Assembly: GCA_027021615.1 (NCBI GenBank)
Contig: JALUTY010000083.1
Coordinates: forward strand, 1-64,000
DNA from: a bacterium
GTDB taxonomy: Bacteria > Desulfobacterota > Deferrisomatia > Deferrisomatales > Deferrisomataceae
Length of the DNA stretch: 64,000 nt
Direction: 5' to 3'
The notes below the pieces were generated by a model. That model had not been told where the DNA came from and searched no databases. It saw only the letters and a list, made by a program, of their open reading frames with translations. Each line of letters starts with the position of its first letter. The first letter of the stretch is position 1. Positions 34,162-41,632 of this stretch are shown piece after piece. The translations under genes were made by a program, and so were the position numbers.

Positions 34162-35418
34162 TCAATAGCTCTTCACGAGTCGGTTCAGACCGTTGGCCGT
34201 ACCCACCCACACCTCGTCACCAAACACGTACAGGCTGGTGATCCGGTTGTCCGTCAATCCGTCCTCGGTATAGAAGTTCGTGAACTCGAACCCGTCGAAC
34301 AGACCGAGGCCCTTCTTCGAGCCGAACCACACGAGATCCCCGTCCACAGCGATGGCGTTCACTGTGGAGTGGGGCAGGCCTTCCGCGATGTCGTAGATTT
34401 TCCACGAGCCCTCCTCGTACACGCTCACACCGCAGCACCCCCCGAGGTAACAGGTCGATCCCTTTACGGCCAGGGTGTACACGAAGTTGCTCGCGATCCC
34501 GTCGGCCACGGTGAACGTGCGCCACCCCTTCCCGTCGAACCGGTACACCCCTCGGTTCGTCGTGCCGATCCACAGGGTCTTCCCGGAGAAACCAAAATCG
34601 GACACATTGTTCAGAACGGTGCCCGGCTTCATGGTGCTCCGGTCCTTCCATCGCTCACCATCGAACGTGAGCACCCCCCCGTGCATGGTGCGGGCGGCCA
34701 CCCAGAGGAGGCCGTCGTGCACCCGGAACCGGGCGTTCACCAACTTGACCTTTCCCTCCCGCTCTTTGGTGGCCCAGGAGACTCCGTCCCAGATGCTCAC
34801 ACCGGCGTCCGTTCCCACGTAGACGAGGCCTTTGTACTTCGCGATGTCGGTGACCCGGTTCGATGCCAGGCCGTCCTCGACTTTTGTGACGATCCAGTTC
34901 CCTTCGGCAAAGTTCAGCCGGGCCACCCCTCCGTCCGCCGTGCCCACCCACGCGTCGCTCCCGTCCACGTACAAGGCCGTGATCCGGTTCGAAGGCAGCC
35001 CGTTATCCGTGGTGTACCGTTGCGCAACCCGAACGTTCGGGACCGCCACCCGCTCGGAGGCAGGAGCGGTCTGCGGCAGCGGCTTTGCCGCAGGGGAAGG
35101 GGGGGCCGGAGAGGAGGGCCTGGACTTCAGCTTTGCCTCCCGGGGCGACCGGACCTCCTCCGGGACCGGGGGGGGGGAGACCCCCTCGATGTCCTTCTGG
35201 ATCAGGGGCTCCAGCCGAGCCGCCCGCGCCACCGCCGCTCTCCAACGCTCCTCCGGAGATCGGACCGGCGGGGGCGGAGGAGCCTCCAACACGGGGGGGG
35301 ACGGTTCGAGGACCGGGGCGACGGTGGGCCCGGCGGGCTCCGGCCGTGGGCGGGAGGCTGCGCAGGCTGCCAAGACCACGCACACGGTCGTCAGGAGCGC
35401 GAAACGACGCATGGACAT
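34162..35418 (-). CDS. Reg_prop-type beta-propeller lipoprotein
   Basis: 418 aa. The signal peptide ends in LAAC with Cys19 as the lipidation site. A Pro-rich linker runs to about residue 140. Five or more blades follow of the two-component-regulator-propeller type, with the recurring DGLxSNRVT...VGTxxG pattern: NGLPSNRITALYVDGSDAWVG, DGLASNRVTDIAKYKG, DGIASNFVYTLAVKG, EGLPHSTVNAIAVDG and DGLTDNRITSLYVFG. In hybrid sensors such blades form the periplasmic ligand-sensing head. Here no kinase or membrane helix follows, so the propeller stands alone. The ATG at 35418 has AGAGG 7 nt upstream and gives the lipobox. Likely anchored in the outer membrane next to the cytochromes. Confidence 0.83.
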   Translation of the reverse strand: MSMRRFALLTTVCVVLAACAASRPRPEPAGPTVAPVLEPSPPVLEAPPPPPVRSPEERWRAAVARAARLEPLIQKDIEGVSPPPVPEEVRSPREAKLKSRPSSPAPPSPAAKPLPQTAPASERVAVPNVRVAQRYTTDNGLPSNRITALYVDGSDAWVGTADGGVARLNFAEGNWIVTKVEDGLASNRVTDIAKYKGLVYVGTDAGVSIWDGVSWATKEREGKVKLVNARFRVHDGLLWVAARTMHGGVLTFDGERWKDRSTMKPGTVLNNVSDFGFSGKTLWIGTTNRGVYRFDGKGWRTFTVADGIASNFVYTLAVKGSTCYLGGCCGVSVYEEGSWKIYDIAEGLPHSTVNAIAVDGDLVWFGSKKGLGLFDGFEFTNFYTEDGLTDNRITSLYVFGDEVWVGTANGLNRLVKSY

Positions 35419-35719
35419 CACCAAACCTCTTGTAGGGGAAACGGGGACCTCAAAGGCCCCGCGATTCTCTAAATCAGGAGGCTGCCCCCCGCCGTGGGTC
35501 TTTTGGCGGCCGCTCCCGTCTCTTCGGAGCCAGCCCCATGGCTCGCCCCTTCTCTGGGGGCCGGGGGGCGCACCGTGCGGGGCGTTCGCCTTTGCTCTCT
35601 GGCGGAGCCCACAGACCCCATCGAGTGCCGCGGCGGAGGGGCCCGGGACCGCCTCCCGAGAGCGGTGTTCCCGCGATTCGTCCCTCAAACCAGCCCTACT
35701 GCCCGCCCGGAGGCCGGGT
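35419..35719. other. Intergenic gap inside the cytochrome block
   Basis: About 300 bases between the 3-haem cytochrome and the Reg_prop lipoprotein, with no gene that I can support on either strand. A modest stem GGGGCC...GGTCCCC lies near 35450. A promoter for the downstream part of the block could be here, but I see no clear -35/-10 pair. Confidence 0.5.
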
Positions 35720-36544
35720 TCAGAGATGGCACTGATAGCAGAGCATGTTATCGGCTTCGTAGCTCATCACGACGAACTGCTTCTGCTCGGTGGGGATGTG
35801 GCGGGTGTGGCACGTGTCGCAGGTGACGTACTTGTCATCCACGAGGGTCAGCGCGTCCGGCTTCCGGTACCGGCCCCGATACTCCTCCAGATCCAGCTGG
35901 GGAATCAGCTCCATGTTCATGCCGTCTGGATGGGTGTCCTGGTAGCGCAGCTTCCGATACGTGTCCTTCCGCACCCCCTTGAGCCGGAGCGTCTCCTTGT
36001 ACTCCTCTACCTCATCCTCCGAGACGATGATCCCCCGGAGATCCTTCCCGCTCTTGATCACATCCTCGTAGGAGGCCGTTTCGAGGCAGGGGTTGTTCCC
36101 GTGGCAGGAGCTGCAGAACCGATCCACCTCCTGGGAAGGGAGGGGCTGGGGCTGCAACAGCAACTCCACGTCCTCCGAGGGATCCGCAATAACGATGTCA
36201 AAGCGGCCCTCCACAGCCACGGCCACGGGATAGAAACGTACCGGCACGTCCACCGTGACGCAGCCGATGATCAGGCCGGAGCGGCTCTTGACCCGGAGAC
36301 TCACCTCGGCCGTGTGGGTCAAGGGAACCTTCTCGAACACAAACCTTCCCTGCTCGTCCGTGGTGGTCACCTCGTAGAGCAGACTCACCGGTACGCCGGC
36401 CAAGGGCTCGCCGGTCTCCGGGTCCACCACGCGGCCGCGCACGTCGTGATACAGCTCCCGCCCCGCAGGGGGAGGCTCCGTGAACGCCAAGCCCGCCGTC
36501 AACAGCAGCCCCATCCCCCCCACAACGGCCGCCCAAGTCCTCAT
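35720..36544 (-). CDS. Three-haem cytochrome with carboxypeptidase-regulatory-like domain
   Basis: 274 aa. Signal peptide (about 1-21), then a carboxypeptidase-regulatory-like beta-sandwich at about 30-110 (VRGRVVDPETGEPLAGVPVSLL, DEQGRFVFEKVP). The cytochrome part has three CXXCH motifs: FCSSCHGN, TCDTCHTR and LCYQCHL at the very end, with a charged helical segment in between. The ATG at 36544 follows GGGAGG. It lies 30 nt after the thioredoxin-like gene. A beta-sandwich fused to few haems is typical of secreted cytochromes that dock to other proteins. The partner is presumably one of the larger cytochromes of the block. Confidence 0.85.
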   Translation of the reverse strand: MRTWAAVVGGMGLLLTAGLAFTEPPPAGRELYHDVRGRVVDPETGEPLAGVPVSLLYEVTTTDEQGRFVFEKVPLTHTAEVSLRVKSRSGLIIGCVTVDVPVRFYPVAVAVEGRFDIVIADPSEDVELLLQPQPLPSQEVDRFCSSCHGNNPCLETASYEDVIKSGKDLRGIIVSEDEVEEYKETLRLKGVRKDTYRKLRYQDTHPDGMNMELIPQLDLEEYRGRYRKPDALTLVDDKYVTCDTCHTRHIPTEQKQFVVMSYEADNMLCYQCHL

Positions 36545-36574
36545 CGGGAACCTCCCAACTCCACCGGCTTCCCC

Positions 36575-37102
36575 CTACGGCTTCAACAACTGCTGGATCC
36601 TCTCCTCGAGAACCCTCTCGTCCCCCGGTCGGTAGCCGCCTTTCAGCGACACGATCTTTCCAGCCCTGTCCACCAGGACCAACGCCGGCGTGAACGAAAA
36701 GCCGAACATCCCCGGCGTGTTGAACTCCGGGTCGTGGAGGAAAGGAAACTCGAACCCGAAGTGCTCCTTGTACCGCTTCACCCGGGCAGGGCTGCCCGAG
36801 TCCACGCTGATCGCGATCACCTTGAGCCCCGGGTACCTCGCCCCAAGCTCCTTCAAGGCCAGCAGCTCTTTGCGGCACGCCGCACACGAGGTCTGCATGA
36901 ACACCACCGCGCCCACGCTCCCTGAGAGGTAGTCCTTCACATCCACGCTGCCCCCTCCTTCCACGTCCGGCAGCGCCAACGTGGGAAGCTCCGCCCCTGC
37001 CGCGTACCGCTCCGCGGCAGGGGCGGTCGCCGCCCCGATCGACACGCCCACCAGGAGGACCACCACCCAGCCCCACAGGGCTCTTGCCGTCCTGTTCGTC
37101 AT
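36575..37102 (-). CDS. TlpA/ResA-type periplasmic thioredoxin
   Basis: 175 aa with an N-terminal signal or anchor helix (about 8-28). The AhpC/TSA-like thioredoxin fold has the redox motif SCAACRKEL (CAAC), the strand LKVIAISVDSGSP and the cis-Pro region SFTPALVLVDRAGKI. Members of this family reduce apocytochrome cysteines for haem attachment or carry electrons in the periplasm. The ATG at 37102 is preferred over a GTG at 37117 because GGGAGAG precedes it by 8 nt. It lies between two cytochrome genes, 19 nt after the 9-haem cytochrome, so a role in cytochrome maturation is likely. Confidence 0.87.
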   Translation of the reverse strand: MTNRTARALWGWVVVLLVGVSIGAATAPAAERYAAGAELPTLALPDVEGGGSVDVKDYLSGSVGAVVFMQTSCAACRKELLALKELGARYPGLKVIAISVDSGSPARVKRYKEHFGFEFPFLHDPEFNTPGMFGFSFTPALVLVDRAGKIVSLKGGYRPGDERVLEERIQQLLKP

Positions 37103-37121
37103 CACGATCTCTCCCACCCGT

Positions 37122-38732
37122 TCAATGGCTGTGGCACTCGCTGCACAGCGGATCCAGGTAATCCCAGCTCGTAGGGAACTTCCGGAGCATGGCCTGGGTG
37201 TTTTCCGTGGCCGACGGGGGGCTCGGCGCGACGCCCCCCTTGTAGTCCCAGTGCGTGGACGCCGTGCCGTGGGGATCGTGGCAGGTCAAACACATGACCC
37301 AGCTGGACCCCAGCGTTGGCCCGTACCCCCGCGCCTCGATCGCCCCCCCCGTCCCGCTGTAGAACGGCAAAATCCCCGTTTCAACGTAGGCGTCCGGGGG
37401 GGTGCCTGCGCCGTTGGGATCGCTGAAGGGGTTTGCGATGTCCATGAACCCTGAGGTGTACTCCCGCCACAGGCTCATGCCCACGCCTGCGTTCGCGTGG
37501 AGCGGCTCGGTGCTCCCGGTCCAGCTGCCGTGGAAGAAGTTCTTCGCCAAGATGGCATTGTTCGGGTCCCCCAGATCCGTCTCCACGTGGCAGCCGTAAC
37601 ACACGTTCATCGCGAACTCGGTGGCGGTGTCGGCCCCGGCCCCGAACAGGAAGTCGTCTGCAAGAAAACGGTTCTTGGTCCCGTGGGGGTTGTGGCAGCC
37701 TTGGGCGCCCGATCCCCCCGCAAGGCAGGTGACGTCCATCTGGTTGCCTTCGATGCTCGTCGCGTACCCGTGGCCGTTGGTCTCGTAGTAGTCGAAAAAG
37801 GGCGGGGAGTTCGTGTAGGGAGCCCCCGCGTTGACGTCCTTGGGGGGCACGGCAGGGACAAGCCAGGGGGCAGCGGTCTGCTGGGTGGATGGATCGGACC
37901 GGTCCGAAGGGGGGACCTGGCCCGTGGGTACCGGCCCGTTGAACTGCTGGAACGAGGCGTTGGCTGCACCCTCGTCCACCCCGTCGTGACACGACAGACA
38001 AAAGCTCTGGTACGCGGAGAAGTCCGTGGCCCGGGCCACCGGGTCCCCTGCGGTTACGCCTGCCGAGGCCAGGTCGTCCGGATATACGAGAAAGGCGGCG
38101 TCACTGGGGTGCTTCGTCCCGTCGCCGTGACACTTCTTACACTCGTTCAGGCTGGCGTCCTCGGTGGTGTTGAAATCGCCGTCCACGGCATACCGGATGT
38201 TGTGCTGGCTGAGGATCGTGGCATCGTTCACGGCCCCGATGCCGTTGAAGAACCGGTCGACCTCGAAGCTCGTCTCGGTGGTGTCGTCGAACAGCCCGCC
38301 GTTGGCCGAGGTGGTGTGGCACACCAGGCAGTCGTCGTTGGGGATGACGAACGACTTCTTGTGATCGTGGCAGGTGCCGCAGTTGTCGTACTTGGTGTCG
38401 GTGGTGTGAGGATAGGGCGGAGGCGTCACCCCGGTCACCGAGTCCCAACCGGCCCCGGTGGGCAGGGTGCCGTCGTGGCAGTCCATGCACAGCCGCGCCG
38501 GATACGTCGTGTACCCGGTGTTTCCCACGCGCGCCCAGAGCCGCTGGTCCTGGGCGCCGTGGGGCACGTGGCACTCGGCACACACTCCCCCCCCCGTGAA
38601 TCCATTATCCACGAAGTCATGGGGGCTCCCTACCATGGCGGCGGGCGCGGAGGCGGCGAGGAACCCGGCGAGAACGAGGGGGCCCCAAAGCCCGATCAGG
38701 AGAGCTCGCGGCTTCCGCTGGCCTGTTCCCAT
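37122..38732 (-). CDS. Nine-haem c-type cytochrome
   Basis: 536 aa, first gene of the cytochrome block. Signal peptide about 1-31 (ending AAMVGSPH). Nine CXXCH motifs: CAECH, CMDCH, CGTCH, CLVCH, CKKCH, CLSCH, CYGCH, CLTCH and CSECH. A tenth candidate, CLAGGSGAQGCHNPHG, has CX9CH spacing followed by the NPHG seen after true haem sites. Opens FVDNGFTGGGVCAECHVPHGAQ, typical of small outer or periplasmic cytochromes. The ATG at 38732 has GGAGGA about 10 nt upstream. A TTG at 38756 is less likely. A possible terminator lies at 38789-38829, so the block promoter would be within the 60 nt in front of this gene, or transcription reads through from the anti-sigma gene. Confidence 0.87.
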   Translation of the reverse strand: MGTGQRKPRALLIGLWGPLVLAGFLAASAPAAMVGSPHDFVDNGFTGGGVCAECHVPHGAQDQRLWARVGNTGYTTYPARLCMDCHDGTLPTGAGWDSVTGVTPPPYPHTTDTKYDNCGTCHDHKKSFVIPNDDCLVCHTTSANGGLFDDTTETSFEVDRFFNGIGAVNDATILSQHNIRYAVDGDFNTTEDASLNECKKCHGDGTKHPSDAAFLVYPDDLASAGVTAGDPVARATDFSAYQSFCLSCHDGVDEGAANASFQQFNGPVPTGQVPPSDRSDPSTQQTAAPWLVPAVPPKDVNAGAPYTNSPPFFDYYETNGHGYATSIEGNQMDVTCLAGGSGAQGCHNPHGTKNRFLADDFLFGAGADTATEFAMNVCYGCHVETDLGDPNNAILAKNFFHGSWTGSTEPLHANAGVGMSLWREYTSGFMDIANPFSDPNGAGTPPDAYVETGILPFYSGTGGAIEARGYGPTLGSSWVMCLTCHDPHGTASTHWDYKGGVAPSPPSATENTQAMLRKFPTSWDYLDPLCSECHSH

Positions 38733-38788
38733 GCTTACCCATCCTCCACCACGCAAGCTGGAGCGGTCCCACCCCGTTTCGGGCGCAC

Positions 38789-38829
38789 AAAAACCCAGCC
38801 GCGCACCGTGGGCCGCCCCGTCGCGCGGC
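38789..38829 (-). terminator. Hairpin plus T-run between anti-sigma gene and cytochrome block
   Basis: On the minus strand GCCGCGC (38823-38829) pairs with GCGCGGC (38798-38804), and TTTTT follows at 38789-38793. The loop is long, 18 nt, and GC-rich. If active it would separate the sigma/anti-sigma genes from the cytochrome block. Confidence 0.4.
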
Positions 38830-38840
38830 GCCTCCCAAAG

Positions 38841-39497
38841 CTACAATCGGATGCCCGCCCGCTCTGCCCCCACGTACAGCACCGAGTTCCGCCCGCCGAA
38901 GCCGTCGGGGATGATACCGGGCGCGTTGGGATCGGGCAACCACTTGGTCCCGTCCACCACGAACGAGTACTGGTAGCGACCGGGCTCTAGCCGCAGCCGG
39001 AACACCCATCGGTCCCCCTGCCGGGCGGCGCTCACCCCTCCGGGGCTCCGGCCCCAGTCGTTGAAGTCCCCCACCAGTCGCACGTCCCGCGCGTGGGGGG
39101 CTGAAAACTCAATGACCACCGCTTCTCGTCGCGCGTCGAGCACGATGTTGAGGCGATGGACCTCCCGGGCCAGGAGCCCCACGAAGAACGCCAGCACCAA
39201 CGCCGCCATCGTGGCGGCCGGCCGGAGCGTCGGGAAGCGCCCCCACCACCGTCTCCACCGGCCCGGCCGGGAAAGCTCCCCGAGGCGGGCCTTGACCCGG
39301 GCGGCTAGGTACGGCGGCGGCTCGGGTCGATCCTCGCCCAGGGCCTCCAACGCGTGCTCCAGCCGTTCCAATCCGTCTGCCAGCCGGGCGCACCGGGAGC
39401 ACCCGGCCCGATGGGTATCCGCCGCCTCCCTTTCCGCCGGCCCGGCCGTGCCATCGAGCACCCGGAACCACAACCTCTCGAACCGATCACACTCCAT
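38841..39497 (-). CDS. Anti-sigma factor with external glycogen-binding-like (CBM48) domain
   Basis: 218 aa in three parts. Residues 1-40 hold a zinc-binding anti-sigma motif with His29 and Cys33/Cys36 (THRAGCSRC). A membrane helix lies at about 94-112 (MAALVLAFFVGLLA). The rest is an extracytoplasmic domain with the hallmarks of the AMPK/isoamylase early-set fold: VRLVGDFNDWGRS, DRWVFRLRLEPGRYQYSFVVDG and WLPDPNAP. Zinc-finger anti-sigma proteins hold ECF sigma factors at the membrane. The cognate sigma is probably the one at 40556-41137. The external domain could sense a carbohydrate-like or periplasmic ligand. The ATG at 39497 begins the zinc finger. The sensed signal is unknown. Confidence 0.8.
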   Translation of the reverse strand: MECDRFERLWFRVLDGTAGPAEREAADTHRAGCSRCARLADGLERLEHALEALGEDRPEPPPYLAARVKARLGELSRPGRWRRWWGRFPTLRPAATMAALVLAFFVGLLAREVHRLNIVLDARREAVVIEFSAPHARDVRLVGDFNDWGRSPGGVSAARQGDRWVFRLRLEPGRYQYSFVVDGTKWLPDPNAPGIIPDGFGGRNSVLYVGAERAGIRL

Positions 39498-39554
39498 GTC
39501 TCCCCCGTTCCTCTTCGGGCCTTAGGCCCGCCAGGCGGCTTCCATGTAATTTCT

Positions 39555-39588
39555 GCTAGGATGCTGGGAGGCTAGGACGCTAGGACGC
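39555..39588. repeat. Degenerate GGCTAGGACGC tandem repeat
   Basis: GCTAGGATGCTGGGA, GGCTAGGACGC and TAGGACGC follow in a row, upstream of the anti-sigma gene. The same sequence type is in the nadK/rarA gap (49612-49735). Confidence 0.5.
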
Positions 39589-39657
39589 ATGAAAACCTAC
39601 TTGATTCCAGAGTGTTCCAAGTATGGCCCCGTCTCTGTGGCGCCACCTCACGGTCTC

Positions 39658-39845
39658 GGGAGGCATGGGGTCTGCTGGAGAGCCGCGTGCGGCCCCTTGG
39701 CTCGCCGCGCAGCGCCTCCACCGCTTGCCCCGTGAAATCGCTCGTGGCTGCCGGTCTCCTATGAAGCCACCGCCGGCGCCCCGTGCCTGCGCGGCGAATC
39801 TCAATGCCCGGCTTCGCGCGCGGCCGGAAGCAGGCCCCATGCCCC
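39658..39845. mobile_element. MITE-like element, copy A
   Basis: About 188 bp between the anti-sigma gene and the small secreted protein gene. Its ends are inverted repeats (GGCATGGGGTCTGCT on the left, AGCAGGCCCCATGCC on the right, one mismatch). The interior contains GAGAGCCGCGTGCGGCC and TGCGCGGCGAATCTC. These segments recur in copy B at 59002-59188 in the same orientation, and in part in copy C at 61563-61756 inverted. A minus-strand frame runs through it but has no family resemblance. Confidence 0.65.
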
Positions 39846-39989
39846 ACCGCCGAAACTGTGCGGGGATCGGTGCAAGTTGCTTCTTCCAAACCCGCCGCCC
39901 CATGGCCCAGCGGGGCTTCCACGCTGTTTTCCCGCACGAAGAAAATGCGTAGTCTTTACCGGGGCCGCGCCAGGGGGTTACGCCACCCC

Positions 39990-40559
39990 TCACCAGGGGT
40001 GCTTCGACCGACGGAAGGCGACCCGCACATCGGGCAGCCCCGCCTCGAGGGGCCGGTTTTCCCGGACCGACCGGAGGATTCGGGACGCGTCCACCCCTGC
40101 CCACAGGGCATCGGCCACCATCTCCACCGCGGTGAGCCGCTCGACAGGAGGAAATCCTGCCAAGGTGAGGCGGTCCACCAAGGCGGCCGCCCGGCGCAGG
40201 GTCAGGGTACGGCGGTCCAGCGCCCGGAGGATGGCGTCGGCCCCTGCCCGTTTCGCCACCCCCTCCCGGAGCTTGGACAGTAGGTCCCGGTCGGGAAGAC
40301 CGGCCACTCGGGCCCGGGCCAGCAACAACAGGACCCTTGCCGTCTCGGCCGAGGAGAACCCGGCCTCCTCACACGCCTCCTCCGCCTCCCGGATCCGGTC
40401 CTTCGAGAGCCCCGCCGCCCGGGCTTGGAGACGCACCTCCTCCAGCGGGCCGGCGAGGCTCCCCGGCCCCAGCCGCCCCACGGCCGGCTCCCCTGCCGGG
40501 GCCCATCCCGTCGGACCCCCTAGGAGCACGAGCACCCCCACGGCCAGCCACCGTTTCAT
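39990..40559 (-). CDS. Unknown secreted alpha-helical protein, coupled to the ECF sigma gene
   Basis: 189 aa with a signal peptide (about 1-22, MKRWLAVGVLVLLGG). The rest is predicted alpha-helical and rich in Arg, Ala and Leu. I see no domain that I recognise and no Cys motif. Its ATG overlaps the stop of the sigma gene by four bases (ATGA, 40556-40559), so the two are translationally coupled. Such coupling often marks a regulator of the sigma factor or part of its sensory chain. Whether it acts with the anti-sigma protein about 500 bases downstream is inference. Confidence 0.7.
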   Translation of the reverse strand: MKRWLAVGVLVLLGGPTGWAPAGEPAVGRLGPGSLAGPLEEVRLQARAAGLSKDRIREAEEACEEAGFSSAETARVLLLLARARVAGLPDRDLLSKLREGVAKRAGADAILRALDRRTLTLRRAAALVDRLTLAGFPPVERLTAVEMVADALWAGVDASRILRSVRENRPLEAGLPDVRVAFRRSKHPW

Positions 40560-41137
40560 GGCTCCTCTCCGTCGAGCAGCCCCAGCCGTCTCAAGATCAT
40601 CTTCTTCGCCCGAAAGATCCGAATCTTCACGTTATTGAGCGAGATCCCCACGATGTCGGCAATCTCCTGATAGGGCAACCCTTCCAGGTAGCACAGGACC
40701 AGCGGGGTCTTGTACTTCTCGGGTAGCTCATGAAGGGTCCTCATCAGTCGGCTCCAGTCCTCCCGCCGAAGCAGTTGGTCCAGGGGGTCGGCCTGGGGCC
40801 GGTGCGCCAAGAGGGCCAAGGGACTCACACGGTCGCTGTCCACCTCGTCCCTCCGTACCTTGTCTCGGTGCCGGTCGATACACTGGTTTCGCGCGATGGT
40901 GAACAGCCAGGTGGCGAACCGCCGGGACGGGTCGTAGGTATGAAGGAACCGGTAGGCCCGCAGGAACGTGTCCTGGGTCACGTCCTCGGCCCGGGAGGGA
41001 TCCTGAAAGAAGTGCAGGGCAAACCGGTAGATCGGCCCCTGGTACTTCTCGATCAGGGAGCCGAACGCTTCTCGATCCCCGTTCAGGGCCCGAACCGCCA
41101 GCTCCGAGTCCGTGTCGAAATACCCGTGCGAGTTCAT
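40556..41137 (-). CDS. ECF RNA polymerase sigma factor (sigma-70 family, RpoE-like)
   Basis: 193 aa with region 2 (LAVRALNGDREAFGSLIEKY, FFQDPSRAEDVTQDTFLRAY, RFATWLFTIARNQCIDRHR) and region 4 (ELPEKYKTPLVLCYLEGLPYQEIADIVGISLNNVKIRIFRAKK). These are the two DNA-binding parts of an extracytoplasmic-function sigma factor. The ATG at 41137 is preferred. An ATG at 41209 with AAGGA upstream is possible, but the codons in between lack the high third-position GC of the rest. It opens the regulatory group that includes the small secreted protein and the anti-sigma factor. The nearby cytochrome block is a natural candidate target. Confidence 0.9.
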   Translation of the reverse strand: MNSHGYFDTDSELAVRALNGDREAFGSLIEKYQGPIYRFALHFFQDPSRAEDVTQDTFLRAYRFLHTYDPSRRFATWLFTIARNQCIDRHRDKVRRDEVDSDRVSPLALLAHRPQADPLDQLLRREDWSRLMRTLHELPEKYKTPLVLCYLEGLPYQEIADIVGISLNNVKIRIFRAKKMILRRLGLLDGEEP

Positions 41138-41307
41138 GGACCTCGTCTGCGTCGAAACACCCTCGTCAGCGTGAAACCGCGCAGTCGGACACCCAGAAGG
41201 GGCGTTCATCTCAGAATCCTTCCCCCTGCTGGACGTTAGCAGCAACCCGCGTGCCGTCTCGGGAGTAAAGACCCGAACCCCACCGGCCGATCAAAGGAAC
41301 AGCCGTT

Positions 41308-41330
41308 CAAAGTCCGCCCATTTGACTTTG
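41308..41330. promoter_or_regulatory. Perfect inverted repeat, possible operator
   Basis: CAAAGTC, 9 nt, GACTTTG. The 7-bp arms are perfect and lie in the divergent gap between the ECF sigma gene and the thioredoxin at 41633. It is an unusually AT-rich spot in a 70% GC gap and could bind a dimeric regulator. No function is shown. Confidence 0.35.
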
Positions 41331-41348
41331 GTTTCCTGCTTGTCCAAG

Positions 41349-41525
41349 CTAACCCGGATCGGTCATGAAGCCTCGTGCTGCAACCCCTGACAGCACGCCG
41401 TTTCGGGGCGTGCTCGTGCCTCGGTCCCGCCCGGTACGCCTGCGCCCCTCGCGCGTTCGTGCTTGCCCCGATCTGGCGCACCCTCGTCGGTTTCGCGACG
41501 AACGCCCATGAGTGATCCGGGTTAG
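41349..41525. repeat. 177-bp segment bounded by 19-bp inverted repeats
   Basis: The left end CTAACCCGGATCGGTCATG (41349-41367) matches the reverse complement of the right end, CTAACCCGGATCACTCATG (41507-41525), at 17 of 19 positions. Inside are a perfect 8-bp hairpin (AGCACGCC 41392-41399 with GGCGTGCT 41407-41414) and no credible gene. It has the size and end structure of a miniature inverted-repeat element, but no second copy was found in the window and no target duplication is clear. Confidence 0.45.
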
Positions 41526-41632
41526 ACCGACCCCTCCGGCACGGGGCTTGCTGGTGGGGGTGGAGTTTCGATCGGTCCCCTCCCCCGCCGCGGGGCAAGG
41601 GGCACAACCTTTCTCTTCCACGGAGGAGCACA

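Noticed and set aside
30164-34168. 1,334-codon open frame on the + strand opposite the 1,305-aa cytochrome
   Set aside because: Same situation: antisense shadow with Val/His/Arg-rich composition. The minus strand holds 23 haem motifs and a signal peptide.
34162-35418. Hybrid two-component sensor
   Set aside because: Propeller blades resemble the sensory heads of such proteins, but no histidine kinase, membrane helix or receiver follows before the stop.
39580-40104. 174-codon minus-strand frame across MITE copy A
   Set aside because: It is mainly a translation of the repeated element, and the same peptide-like sequence appears opposite copy B. Low-complexity and no ribosome site.
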